DNA of 64,000 nt from Treponema sp. Its GTDB lineage: Bacteria; Spirochaetota; Spirochaetia; Treponematales; Treponemataceae. This document shows, piece after piece, positions 16,182 to 27,041 of this stretch (position 1 is the stretch's first letter; every line of letters begins with the position of its first letter). Location of the stretch: the NCBI GenBank assembly GCA_016290995.1, contig JAEEVR010000008.1, positions 38,664 to 102,663 of the forward strand, given 5' to 3'. Both the position numbers and the translations under genes were made by a program. The notes beneath the pieces are model-generated. The model was not told the origin of the DNA. It saw only the letters and a program-made list of their open reading frames with translations, and did no database searches.

Positions 16182-17149
16182 TGCAAGCGCAAAACTGTAA
16201 TTGCGTCGTCCTTCTTGGGCCCACCGCCGTCGGAAAGACCGCGATCGGAGTCCGCTTGGCTCGCGCGCTCGGAACGGAAATAATTTCCGCGGACAGCCGG
16301 CAAGTCTACAAGGGCTTGGACATCGGCAGCGGAAAGGATTTGGCCGACTACGTTCTTGACGGCGTGCAAGTTCCATACCATTTGATTGACGTGGCCGACT
16401 TAAGCCAGGAGTACTCGGTTTTTTTGTACCAAAAAGATTTTTACGAATGCTTTTCGCAGATGCAAGCGCGCGGCCTCGTTCCCGTCGTTGTCGGCGGAAG
16501 CGGAATGTACGTTGACGCCGTGGTCCGCGGCTACGACTTGGTTCCCGTTCCGGAGGACAAAAAATTGCGCGCCCAACTTGCGGACAAATCGCTTGAAGAG
16601 CTTGGAAAAATGCTCCTTGCCTTAAAGGGCGGCTCGCTTCACGTTCCCCGAGATTTGTTGGAGCGCGACCGCGTCGTCAAGGCGATTGAGATTGAGACCT
16701 TTATCCAAAGCCCCGAATGCGAGGCCTTTAAAAAATCCTTGCCTCCGCGGCCTGACATCCGCCCGATAATTTTGGGAACGACCTTGCCTCGCGAAAAGCT
16801 TAGGGCCAACATAGCGCGCCGCCTTGACGAGCGCCTTGACGAAGGAATGGTTGAAGAAGTCAAAGGCTTGCATGAAGCAGGCGCCTCTTGGGAGCGCTTG
16901 GAAAAGCTTGGCCTTGAGTACCGCTTTGTCTCAGAATTCTTGCAGGGAAAATTTTCAAGCCAAAAAGAGATGCGCGACTTGTTATGCACCGCCATTTGCC
17001 AGTTTGCAAAGAGGCAAGAGACTTGGTTTAGGGGAATGGAAAAAAAAGGCGTTGTGATTAATTGGCTTCCGCTAGAGGGAAGCGTTGAAGAAAAAGTTAA
17101 GGCCGCGATGGAGATTGTCGCGGCCTGTGGGCTTGAAGTTAAGCGCTGA
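16178..17149 (+). CDS. miaA: tRNA dimethylallyltransferase
   Basis: Transfers a dimethylallyl group to N6 of A37 in tRNAs reading UNN codons. The nucleotide-binding loop LLGPTAVGKTAIG lies at ~12-24, followed by IISADSRQVYKGLDIGSGK (the D-S-R-Q-V-Y active-site motif), PYHLIDV, PVVVGGSGMYVDAVVRGY and a C-terminal QFAKRQETWFRG. Length (323) is normal. Two consecutive ATG codons (16178 and 16181) are possible starts; the first overlaps the rlmI stop. With rlmI it forms an RNA-modification pair. Its last 11 bp overlap the convergent small gene at 17139-17354. Confidence 0.93.
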   Translation: MMQAQNCNCVVLLGPTAVGKTAIGVRLARALGTEIISADSRQVYKGLDIGSGKDLADYVLDGVQVPYHLIDVADLSQEYSVFLYQKDFYECFSQMQARGLVPVVVGGSGMYVDAVVRGYDLVPVPEDKKLRAQLADKSLEELGKMLLALKGGSLHVPRDLLERDRVVKAIEIETFIQSPECEAFKKSLPPRPDIRPIILGTTLPREKLRANIARRLDERLDEGMVEEVKGLHEAGASWERLEKLGLEYRFVSEFLQGKFSSQKEMRDLLCTAICQFAKRQETWFRGMEKKGVVINWLPLEGSVEEKVKAAMEIVAACGLEVKR

Positions 17150-17354
17150 TCGCTTCTACAGCGTGGTCTATCTTTGTAAGGTAGCCGGTTCTTACGCAGC
17201 TTTCAAAGAGCGACTTTGAGATGTAGTCGGTCTTTACTTCGTTGTATCCGTCTTGATCGCGCACGATGCGAACGACGTAGCCGTCTTCAACCTCGCGAAC
17301 TATTGTCATGTAGTCGTTTGCGTTTCCAATGCTTTTCAATGTATAGGTTCCCAT
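17139..17354 (-). CDS. Small protein of unknown function
   Basis: 71 residues: predicted beta-rich first half (YTLKSIGNAN, YMTIVREVEDGYVVRIVRDQDGY) and helical second half (SKSLFESCVRTGYLTKIDHAVE). I do not recognise the family. The coding reality is supported by a near-consensus AGGAGG ribosome-binding site seven bases before the ATG (the + strand reads cctcctat at about 17360-17367) and by balanced composition. Its 3' end overlaps miaA by 11 bp in convergent orientation. A TTGGCA on the minus strand upstream may be a -35, but I cannot place a matching -10. Confidence 0.68.
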   Translation of the reverse strand: MGTYTLKSIGNANDYMTIVREVEDGYVVRIVRDQDGYNEVKTDYISKSLFESCVRTGYLTKIDHAVEAISA

Positions 17355-17394
17355 AATTTCCTCCTATCAATTTTAAATAAAAGCAAAATTTTTC

Positions 17395-17423
17395 TTGCCA
17401 AGCGCAAGTTCTAATACTATAAT
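17395..17423 (+). promoter_or_regulatory. Promoter of tatD
   Basis: TTGCCA (17395-17400), 17-bp spacer, TATAAT (17418-17423). The predicted start of transcription is near 17430, leaving a leader of about 20 nt that contains the AGGGGAGGA ribosome-binding site at 17432-17440. Confidence 0.72.
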
Positions 17424-17449
17424 TGTCGGAAAGGGGAGGAAATAGTTTA

Positions 17450-18244
17450 GTGAATTTTTGCGACGCCCACTTTCATTTGATTCCGTCGGAAGCGGCTTTG
17501 GGAACGCATTCTCTGCCAAGAGGCCGAGGCGTGACCGCCGCGCATTTTAAGGACGAGTTTTTGGCGCAAGAAGCGCGCGTCAAAGAGTTGAACGCTTTGT
17601 TTCAAAAGCAAAAAGGCGCGGCCTCCGAATTAATCCAGTCCTTTGGCTTGCACCCGCAAGAGCCGCTTTTGGAAAACCTTGATTTTTTGGAAGGCCTATT
17701 GCAAGAAAAACGAATCGCGGCGATAGGCGAGTGCGGCTTTGATTTTTTCACTCCTGAATTTGCCGCCAACCGCGAAAAGCAAGAAAAGGCCTTTGCCGCC
17801 CAGCTTGACTTGGCCGCGCGTTATCAAGTCCCCGCGCTTGTCCACGCGCGCAAAGCGATGCAAGAAATTTTCGCCGCGGCTGGAGCGCTAAAAAAAGCGC
17901 CGGCGGTTGTATTCCATTCCTTTGCCGGAAGCCCGGCCGACGCCAGTTCCCTTCTTGCAAAAGGAATCAACGCCTACTTTTCTTTTGGAAAGCCTTTGAT
18001 GAACGGAGCAAAAAAAGCGATTCTATGCGTCCGCTCTTTGCCGCAAGACCGTCTGCTTTTGGAGACCGACGCTCCCTACCAAACCTTAAAGGGCGAGCTT
18101 GCCACAAGCCCGCAAGAGATCGCCGACGTTTACCAGGCCGCCTTTGAAATTCGCGCGGCCGGCAGCCCCTTTGAGGCGCGGCCTTCGTTTTTTGACTTTA
18201 CCGCAGCGATTGAAAAAAACTTTGACAAGGCTTTTGGCCTTTAA
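17450..18244 (+). CDS. tatD: TatD-family metal-dependent hydrolase (putative DNase)
   Basis: 264 residues, TIM-barrel amidohydrolase fold. Metal ligands are visible: DAHFHLI (H-x-H) at the N-terminus, IGECGFDFF (Glu ligand) near 90, VHARKA (His), FHSFAG (His) and LLETDAPYQ (Asp) near the C-terminus. TatD enzymes act as 3'-5' nucleases, with suggested roles in DNA repair or RNA quality control. I chose GTG 17450 because AGGGGAGGA sits nine bases upstream; the longer frame from TTG 17423 would translate through the ribosome-binding site. The stop overlaps the convergent HPt gene by four bases. Confidence 0.86.
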   Translation: MNFCDAHFHLIPSEAALGTHSLPRGRGVTAAHFKDEFLAQEARVKELNALFQKQKGAASELIQSFGLHPQEPLLENLDFLEGLLQEKRIAAIGECGFDFFTPEFAANREKQEKAFAAQLDLAARYQVPALVHARKAMQEIFAAAGALKKAPAVVFHSFAGSPADASSLLAKGINAYFSFGKPLMNGAKKAILCVRSLPQDRLLLETDAPYQTLKGELATSPQEIADVYQAAFEIRAAGSPFEARPSFFDFTAAIEKNFDKAFGL

Positions 18245-18591
18245 AGATTCGCCGTTGCGGCCGCGACTTCCTCAAGGCATTTTTGGTAGGAGTCGCAAAA
18301 GTCTTGGACAAGATTTTCGTCGGGCGTAGCCTTTGAGCGCAAGAGGTCTTCCAATTTTTGGGCCGCGTCTCCGATTGTTTTTGCGCCGATTTGATAGGAC
18401 GCGCCTTTTGTTTTGTGGACAGCCTTTGCGGCCGCCTCAAAATCTTTCTTTTGAATCAAGGCCTTAAAAGTGTCCGGATCAAATTTATTTTCTTCGACAT
18501 ACGTGTCAAGCAAAATTTTGTACAAGTCCTTGTCGCCGTCTACAAAGGAAAGGCCTTCTTGAACGTTAAAAATTGTTTCCATAAATGACAT
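18241..18591 (-). CDS. Stand-alone histidine phosphotransfer (HPt) protein
   Basis: 116 residues forming a single HPt four-helix bundle. The phosphorylated histidine is in AVHKTKGASYQIGAK at ~57-71, matching the H-x-x-K-G-[AS] signature. Such proteins relay phosphate between hybrid kinases and response regulators. No kinase or regulator lies nearby, so its partners are elsewhere. Two starts are possible: ATG 18591 or ATG 18582 (METIF). A TATAAT on the minus strand at 18595-18590 would start transcription at about 18583, so the second ATG on a leaderless mRNA is plausible. It is divergent from lepB with 39 bp between them. Confidence 0.78.
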   Translation of the reverse strand: MSFMETIFNVQEGLSFVDGDKDLYKILLDTYVEENKFDPDTFKALIQKKDFEAAAKAVHKTKGASYQIGAKTIGDAAQKLEDLLRSKATPDENLVQDFCDSYQKCLEEVAAATANL

Positions 18592-18593
18592 TA

Positions 18594-18622
18594 TAGACTG
18601 AATGCCGTTTTTGCGCTAGAAT
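18594..18622 (+). promoter_or_regulatory. Promoter of lepB, predicted leaderless
   Basis: TAGACT (18594-18599), 17-bp spacer, TAGAAT (18617-18622), then only eight bases to the lepB ATG at 18631. No purine-rich ribosome-binding site lies in that gap, so the transcript should begin at or within about two bases of the start codon. Confidence 0.55.
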
Positions 18623-18630
18623 GCCGCTGT

Positions 18631-20373
18631 ATGAAAAACTTAAAAACAGTATTTTTGCTTGACGCGATTTTTGCGGCCCTTTTTTCAATCGCTAACGTTT
18701 ATTTTGGCCTTGACATCGCGATTTTTGCCTTTCCGCTTGCAGCCGTGTTCAACGCCTTTCTTTTGCATCAAATTTATTTTGGACTTTTGAGAAATCCATC
18801 GCGCGTAAATTTCAATGTCGTGAAAAAACTTTTGCAGTACCAGCCCTTCGCGCATTTGGTCGCGTTTATAATCCGCCGCTCCGGAGAGAAGGGAACGTCC
18901 TTTGCCTTTGACGCCTTTACGGTTTGCCTTTGGCTTTTGGCCTTTGTTTTTTCTTTGGTCGCGCTAAGAATGATTTCCGACAAAAAGATTAAGAGCGTCA
19001 ATCCTGAGTGGATGGAATTTTCAAGGCCAAAAAAGCGCAAGGGCGGCGCGTGGTTTGCCTTTGAAATTTTGGATTGGGCCGACGCTTTGGTGCAAGCGGT
19101 CTTTATGGTTTTGCTTTTTCAGATTTTCTTCTTTCAGTTTTACAAGATTCCGTCAGAGTCGATGGTGTCCGAACTTTTGATCCGCGACCGCTTGATGGTT
19201 TCAAAAATCACAAGCGGACCAAAGTTCCCCCTTACAAAAGTGGGGCTCCCTGCGTTCAAAAAGTATAAGAGGGGCGACATCGTAGTGTTCCGCAATCCCC
19301 ATTACTCAAGCGGAAGAAAGGACGAAGTAAAGTCCGTCGTTTCGGAATTGGTTTACATGCTCACTTTTACCACGGTCAACTTGAACGTGGACTCAAACGG
19401 ACAGGTAAAGGCCGATCCCCTTGTAAAGCGCCTTGTCGGCCTTCCCGGCGAACAGCTTATGATGGTCAACGGAGTTCTATATTCCAGGACAAAAGACTCG
19501 CCGCGCTTTGCTCCCGTTCAGGAAGACGCAAAGTGGGCCAACTACAACCTCAACGAAAAAGCGCCTGAGATAAAGCGCTTGATACAAGAGTTCCCCATTA
19601 ACCAAGAAGGCTACGAAGAGATGCTGGCCTTTGAAAAAGAGCGCGACACGATGGACATTGAGGCGGCCAAAAAAGAGTGTTATGACATCGCTTGGAATTT
19701 TTGGAAAACCGTTCGAGCCGATAAAATGAACGCGCCCAAAAAAGACTTTTTTACGCCCGACGAACTTTTTGAGTACAACCTCTTGCGCGAAAACTACACG
19801 CTTACGACAAAGCTTATGGCCGCCGGAACGGACGGGGCCTCTTGGTTCCACGCCTTTATGACCGATTGGTTTGAGCGCGGCGACAAGGCTTTAAAGGACG
19901 GCCTTTACGGCGGAGACTTGTATTCGGACTCCAACTTTAGGCTCAACCTTATGCTTAAGCTTTGCGTCGGAAAATTTGTCTTGAGGAACGCGCAATTGAT
20001 TTCCAGCGGTTTGCCTTATTCAAACTTGGTTGACGACCAAGAAATCAGGGGCCTTTGGGACCGCGCCCAGCTTTTGCAAAGCTACATAAATTATTTGGAC
20101 AGAAGAAACATGCCGGTTTTTCCGGCCAACGCCTCCGACGGTTCTGCCAACTACATTCCCAAGGGCTGCTACTTTATGATGGGCGACAACCGCTTTAACT
20201 CCCTGGACATGAGGCACAGCTACGACGAGCGCTTGGAGGCCCTTACGCCTTATGACGATTATTCCGTTTATTATTACACCAATATGGAGCCCCAATACGT
20301 AAGCCAAGACAAAATCTTGGGCACCACCGAATTCCGCTTTTGGCCCAAAGGCAGAATAGGGTTCTTGAAATAA
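18631..20373 (+). CDS. lepB: Signal peptidase I, unusually long
   Basis: Membrane protease that removes signal peptides from secreted proteins. 580 residues, against ~325 in E. coli. N-terminal hydrophobic helices at ~5-53, ~92-113 and ~149-170 precede the catalytic part. Catalytic serine is in KIPSESMVS (Ser177 by analogy with E. coli Ser90) and the general-base lysine in [11 protein letters not shown] (Lys266). Box E is [21 protein letters not shown] near 510-530. The extra length comes from a ~170-residue helical insert (about 295-470) between boxes D and E plus the longer N-terminus. It is immediately followed by secA, so two core secretion genes are adjacent, although secA has its own promoter inside the lepB 3' end. 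Confidence 0.9.
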   Translation: MKNLKTVFLLDAIFAALFSIANVYFGLDIAIFAFPLAAVFNAFLLHQIYFGLLRNPSRVNFNVVKKLLQYQPFAHLVAFIIRRSGEKGTSFAFDAFTVCLWLLAFVFSLVALRMISDKKIKSVNPEWMEFSRPKKRKGGAWFAFEILDWADALVQAVFMVLLFQIFFFQFYKIPSESMVSELLIRDRLMVSKITSGPKFPLTKVGLPAFKKYKRGDIVVFRNPHYSSGRKDEVKSVVSELVYMLTFTTVNLNVDSNGQVKADPLVKRLVGLPGEQLMMVNGVLYSRTKDSPRFAPVQEDAKWANYNLNEKAPEIKRLIQEFPINQEGYEEMLAFEKERDTMDIEAAKKECYDIAWNFWKTVRADKMNAPKKDFFTPDELFEYNLLRENYTLTTKLMAAGTDGASWFHAFMTDWFERGDKALKDGLYGGDLYSDSNFRLNLMLKLCVGKFVLRNAQLISSGLPYSNLVDDQEIRGLWDRAQLLQSYINYLDRRNMPVFPANASDGSANYIPKGCYFMMGDNRFNSLDMRHSYDERLEALTPYDDYSVYYYTNMEPQYVSQDKILGTTEFRFWPKGRIGFLK

Positions 20374-20393
20374 ATGTCGCTATTCAGTATAAT
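20365..20393 (+). promoter_or_regulatory. Promoter of secA, near-consensus and predicted leaderless
   Basis: TTGAAA (20365-20370) spans the last codons of lepB; a 17-bp spacer; TATAAT (20388-20393). The secA ATG is at 20403, nine bases after the -10, so the mRNA should start zero to three bases before it. The bases between carry no ribosome-binding sequence. Confidence 0.78.
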
Positions 20394-20402
20394 AGTAATA
20401 TT

Positions 20403-23184
<2,782 letters not shown>

Positions 23185-23201
<17 letters not shown>

Positions 23202-24411
23202 ACTTTTCGCCGCTTCGCTTTTGGCCATTTTTTCCGTCTGTTTCTTTTCTTGCAAAAAGACCGGGAGCGTTGCTAGCGTAAAAAGACAGGAATTGTTTTC
23301 GCTTAAGTACGGTTCATTTGAGGAACAGTTGAACCTGGCCGGCGGCCTAAACGCGACCGGCGCGGTCAACACCGCCATCGCCATGCGCGACGGTTTCTTT
23401 TACGTTTCAAACGGCGAGTCGCAAAAAATCTTGGAGCTAAACTCTTACGGCGACTTGCTTACCCTTTACCACAATCCAGAGACAAATCCGACGCCTCTTT
23501 TTGACAGTTCTGATTCAAGGCAGGCGTTTTCCTCAAAAAACGTCAGCACAAGAAAGACTGTTGACTATCCCTTTAATTCTCCGTCGCTTTTGGCTTTGGA
23601 CTCAAGCAAGTACATTTACGTCGCGGAAACGCTTCCAAAAGAAAGGCAGGAAACAGGCGACAATAAAATTTTGATGCAAGTCGTTTTGCGCTTTAACTCC
23701 AATTCTTTTGTCGATTACATCGGCCAACAGGGAGTGGGAGGAACGCCTTTCCCCTTTATCAGAAACATTTACGTGACCCAAGACGATTGCTTGGTCGTCG
23801 TTTGCGTTGTAAACGAAGGCTTCCAAATTTTTAGATACAATCCGCAAGGCTTTCCCTTGTCCGAAACTTTGATAAAGTATTCCGACGCTCCAGAATACGG
23901 CGAGGCCAAAATGGGCGTCACAAAATACGCTGAAATTGAAAACGTAATTCCTGACCCCGCGTCCGACCGCTTGTTTGTAAAGGCGGACTACTACGAAACT
24001 TCGATTGACGTTTCAAGCAAAGTGCAGAACGGAATCTCGGATCCGGTGAGCGTCGTTTTCCCTTATGACATAAAGAAAGGAACTTTTGGAGACGGCCTTG
24101 AAATTCCGCCTTACGAAGAGACGATTTCTGACGGCTTTTCAAAGCAAGTCTACAAGCTTCCGTACGATATGGTCGGCGCGACAAAAAACGGCTGGCTGTT
24201 CTTTTCGATTGCTCTTGAATCCGGCTGCATGGTTCAAATGATAAACTTGGAGTCGGAAAAAGTGATCAGAAGGCAATTGAATTTTGACGCTGTTAACGTT
24301 GTCTACAGTTCTTATTCTTTGAGCGAAACGGGAATTGTCAGCGCCCTTTTGGCGGAACGCGACAAGGCAAAAGTCGTTTGGTGGCGAACCGATACTTTGG
24401 TGGATCAATAA
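23185..24411 (+). CDS. Beta-propeller-like lipoprotein (resembles LIC_12708 family)
   Basis: 408 residues. Lipoprotein signal with FFSC (Cys23), then a repeat-rich beta structure with recurring strands such as [41 protein letters not shown] and [16 protein letters not shown]. This is the pattern of an NHL/WD-like propeller and I believe it corresponds to the spirochaete-specific LIC_12708 family, recalled rather than checked. Two starts are possible, 23185 and ATG 23194 (MNRLF); both lie inside secA and neither has a well-spaced ribosome-binding site, implying coupling to secA translation. Role unknown; probably envelope. Confidence 0.72.
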
Positions 24412-24428
24412 GCCTAGGGGGAGGGGAA

Positions 24429-25031
24429 ATGGCTTTTTACGACAACATTCCGGAAAGCAAAAGCCCTGATCAGGACGCGGACGAAAATCTTGTTTTTCGC
24501 TACAACCGCGAAGAGCGGATAAAAAACGCTCCAAAAATCGTTCAAGATTATTACGCCGGCAAAATGAATCCCACAAAGGGATTGTTTAAGGTTTTGGTCG
24601 CGACAAAGTTCAACCGTTTTATGCTTTTTACAGTGGGCTTGTGCTTTGCCGTAGTCCTCTTTGTAAACACATTCGGCAACAGGCCCAATATAGCGACCGC
24701 CGCCGGCTTTGAATTTGAAATGTCTTCGTTTTGCTATGACGAAAACATTTATTCCCAGATAAAAGTCCATCCGTTAAAGAAAAGCCTGGCCGACAAGAAC
24801 TTTGCGATTGACCAATACATAAAGGACCAAGAGAAAGTTTTTGCGTCCTTTAGTTTTATTGACGTGGACGGCCAAACTTTGGATAAAATTCAAAAATCGG
24901 CGGAAATTGAAAAAAACGCGTTTTTTATAAGGACAAACAGTCCAGATTATGATATAATAAAAGTAGAGGCTGTCGTAGAGCTTTTAGGGCAAAAAGTTGA
25001 TTTGACTTCAAAAGTTACGCGGCGCGAATAA
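24429..25031 (+). CDS. Single-pass membrane protein of unknown function
   Basis: 200 residues. Acidic cytoplasmic N-terminus (~1-55) with a notable KIVQDYYAGKMNPTKGLFK segment, one membrane helix at ~64-82 (FMLFTVGLCFAVVLFVNTF) and an extracytoplasmic C-terminal domain of mixed strands and helices. The family is not recognised. Start ATG 24429 follows AGGGGGAGGGGAA, a strong ribosome-binding site, so I reject the longer frame from 24378. It is 17 bp after the propeller lipoprotein and 19 bp before the next membrane protein; the three look like one transcription unit. Confidence 0.7.
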   Translation: MAFYDNIPESKSPDQDADENLVFRYNREERIKNAPKIVQDYYAGKMNPTKGLFKVLVATKFNRFMLFTVGLCFAVVLFVNTFGNRPNIATAAGFEFEMSSFCYDENIYSQIKVHPLKKSLADKNFAIDQYIKDQEKVFASFSFIDVDGQTLDKIQKSAEIEKNAFFIRTNSPDYDIIKVEAVVELLGQKVDLTSKVTRRE

Positions 25032-25050
25032 TAAAAAGGCAGGTTGGATT

Positions 25051-25512
25051 ATGGCGCAGTTTTATTGTTTGTCAGTAATGTTGAGCATCTTGTGCGGCTT
25101 GATTTTGATTTACAATCAAAATGAAAATTTAGAAGACGATTCCTTTGGCGAGGGAGCGGAAAAGAAAACGCTTCCAGGCCTTGAAAAAATCCAAGAAGGC
25201 TTGGCTGGCGAGTCGCTTTTTTCAAACGAGCTTTTTAAGCTGGTGTGCGGCGCGCTTTGTTTTGTGACAGGCTTTGTGATTTTCTTTGTTCCTTATCATG
25301 GAATCTCGGTAATCGGCGATTTGCTTCCTGCCCTTGTTTGCCTTCTTGCCGGAGCGTGCGTTCTTCTTGAGTACTTTGAAGAAAAAAGCGACTCGTTTGT
25401 GGTTCCAGAAGTTATGGAAAACATATTTGTCGCAAACAAGCTTTACATTGGAATCGCCTCGCTCTTTGTGGGCGTAATTCACTTTGTTTTGCCTGGAGTT
25501 CCGCTTTTATGA
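25051..25512 (+). CDS. Small membrane protein of unknown function
   Basis: 153 residues with four hydrophobic helices: ~4-21, ~62-80, ~87-106 and ~130-150, separated by an acidic loop at 25-55. No conserved motif stands out. AGGCAGGTTGG lies just before the ATG as a plausible ribosome-binding region. Its stop overlaps the NUDIX gene start by four bases (ATGA), so it is translationally coupled to it. Probably an inner-membrane protein; function cannot be inferred. Confidence 0.66.
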   Translation: MAQFYCLSVMLSILCGLILIYNQNENLEDDSFGEGAEKKTLPGLEKIQEGLAGESLFSNELFKLVCGALCFVTGFVIFFVPYHGISVIGDLLPALVCLLAGACVLLEYFEEKSDSFVVPEVMENIFVANKLYIGIASLFVGVIHFVLPGVPLL

Positions 25513-25940
25513 AAAACTCCGTCGCCTGCGTGATCCTTGGAAAAAGTCCTCAAACCAAGAATAAAATCTTGATAGCCCATCGCGTTCAAGTCGGCGAAAT
25601 GGGCGGCCGTTGGGAATTGCCGGGCGGAAAGGTTGACGACAACGAAAGCGATCGCGACGCGATTGTCCGAGAGATGTTGGAAGAATTTGGCGAAAGCGTT
25701 TTAGTGGGAGAACAAATCGCCTCTTCTAGCTTTGAGCGCAAGGGAATGACCAACACTTTGCGCGCTTATGAAGTCTTTTTTAGCAACGACGGTTTGGAAA
25801 AGCCTTTCGCTTTGACCGAGCACACTGAATATAAATGGGTTGACTTCGATAATATTCCCACTGATAATTTTGTCGATTCGGATTTGAAAATATTGCCGAG
25901 CGTAAAAAAATTCATTGAGAAGAATTATGAAGGCCAATAG
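25509..25940 (+). CDS. NUDIX hydrolase, MutT-like
   Basis: 143 residues with a complete NUDIX box: GGKVDDNESDRDAIVREMLEEFGE, i.e. G-x5-E-x7-R-E-U-x-E-E-x-G-U with all metal-binding glutamates present (residues ~39-60). The WELPGGK lead-in and the AHR segment before it fit (d)NTP pyrophosphohydrolases of the MutT/8-oxo-dGTPase type, though NUDIX substrates are hard to predict. ATG 25509 overlaps the previous stop (ATGA). The 3' end overlaps the following lipoprotein gene by 14 bp. Confidence 0.86.
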   Translation: MKNSVACVILGKSPQTKNKILIAHRVQVGEMGGRWELPGGKVDDNESDRDAIVREMLEEFGESVLVGEQIASSSFERKGMTNTLRAYEVFFSNDGLEKPFALTEHTEYKWVDFDNIPTDNFVDSDLKILPSVKKFIEKNYEGQ

Positions 25941-26310
25941 AAGCTTGTTTTGCGCTATTCTTTTGATTTCTCTTTTGCCGCTTGCTTTGCAATCTTGCAG
26001 AAAAAGCGACAGCGAATTGATTGTCCTTGACAATTCCGATCCATTGGCGTTGGCGCCTGACGTAAAGTGGGCGGTTGTAGTCGAGCCATACGCGGCCTTT
26101 AGAGAAGAAATTTCTTGGGACGCCGAAGCCGCGGACTATTGCAAAAAAGGCGAGTTGTTTCCGATTTTGGCCAGCGCCACGGCAAGCGAAGAAGCCGGCG
26201 GCGAAGTATGGTACCGCTTTAAAGACGGCTGGCTTCCCGCGTCCGCTTTGACAGTTTATCCTAACAAGTTAAGGGCAGCAAAAGCCGCCGCCTTATTGGG
26301 GGGCGAATGA
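25927..26310 (+). CDS. Small lipoprotein with SH3-like domain
   Basis: 127 residues. Signal sequence with lipobox LQSC (Cys24). The mature part holds a compact beta-rich domain from ~40 to 115 ending in WYRFKDGWLPASALTVY, the typical closing strands of a bacterial SH3 domain, which often binds peptidoglycan or proteins. I prefer ATG 25927 to the upstream TTG 25915 because it gives the normal basic N-terminus (MKANRS). It overlaps the NUDIX gene by 14 bp and the uracil-DNA glycosylase gene by four (ATGA). Confidence 0.7.
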   Translation: MKANRSLFCAILLISLLPLALQSCRKSDSELIVLDNSDPLALAPDVKWAVVVEPYAAFREEISWDAEAADYCKKGELFPILASATASEEAGGEVWYRFKDGWLPASALTVYPNKLRAAKAAALLGGE

Positions 26311-27041
26311 TGAAGGCCGCGGAGAAACAGCAAGTTTACCAACTTCTAAAAAAAACTTCGGGCGCTGTCCTTGGATACACAAGCCAGAATTTTTTGGAAC
26401 CGCCCGTTTTTGTTGACGACCCGGAAACTTCCGTTCCAGCGCAAGAAAGCGCTCCCGCGGTTTTGCAATCGGCGTCAATTGATTCCGTTAACAAAAGAAT
26501 CGCCTCCTGCGTCCGTTGCTCTCTTTCCAAGACAAGAAAGAACGTTGTTCCCGGAGAAGGCGTTTCTAATCCGTATGTTCTTGTTGTCGGCGAAGGACCC
26601 GGCGCGGAAGAAGACGAGCAGGGCCGCCCCTTTGTCGGAAAGGCCGGCCAGCTTTTGGACAAAATGCTTGCCGCCATTAATTTAAGCCGCGACAAAAACT
26701 GCTACATTGCCAATGTCGTAAAATGCCGGCCGCCGATGAACAGGGATCCCGCTCCGCAAGAAACCCAAGCTTGCCGCTCCTTTTTGGACGCGCAAATCCA
26801 CGTGCTTAAGCCCAAGATGATTTTGGCGATGGGGCGCGTGGCCTTGCAAAATTTATTGGACACTTCAATCGGCATCAATAAGATGCGCGGTAAAATCGTT
26901 GACTTTAACGGCATTCCTTTTATGGCAACCTTTCATCCAAGCGCGCTTTTAAGGGACGAAAGCTTAAAGCGCCCCGCTTGGGAAGACCTAAAAATATTCA
27001 AGAATAAATTGCTCGAGATTTGTCCGGACTACGATAAATGA
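26307..27041 (+). CDS. Uracil-DNA glycosylase, family 4 (4Fe-4S)
   Basis: Removes uracil from DNA, starting base-excision repair. 244 residues: a ~60-residue N-terminal lead, then the family-4 core. Visible features: CVRCSLSKTRKNVVPGEG (first two cluster cysteines and substrate loop), VVGEGPGAEEDEQGRPFVGKAGQLLDKML (catalytic motif A), VVKCRPPMNRDPAPQETQAC (other two cluster cysteines) and FHPSALLR (motif B). All four cysteines expected for the cluster are present. The start is a double ATG (26307/26310); the first overlaps the lipoprotein stop. The end overlaps priA by four bases, so these DNA-maintenance genes are coupled. Confidence 0.92.
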   Translation: MMKAAEKQQVYQLLKKTSGAVLGYTSQNFLEPPVFVDDPETSVPAQESAPAVLQSASIDSVNKRIASCVRCSLSKTRKNVVPGEGVSNPYVLVVGEGPGAEEDEQGRPFVGKAGQLLDKMLAAINLSRDKNCYIANVVKCRPPMNRDPAPQETQACRSFLDAQIHVLKPKMILAMGRVALQNLLDTSIGINKMRGKIVDFNGIPFMATFHPSALLRDESLKRPAWEDLKIFKNKLLEICPDYDK

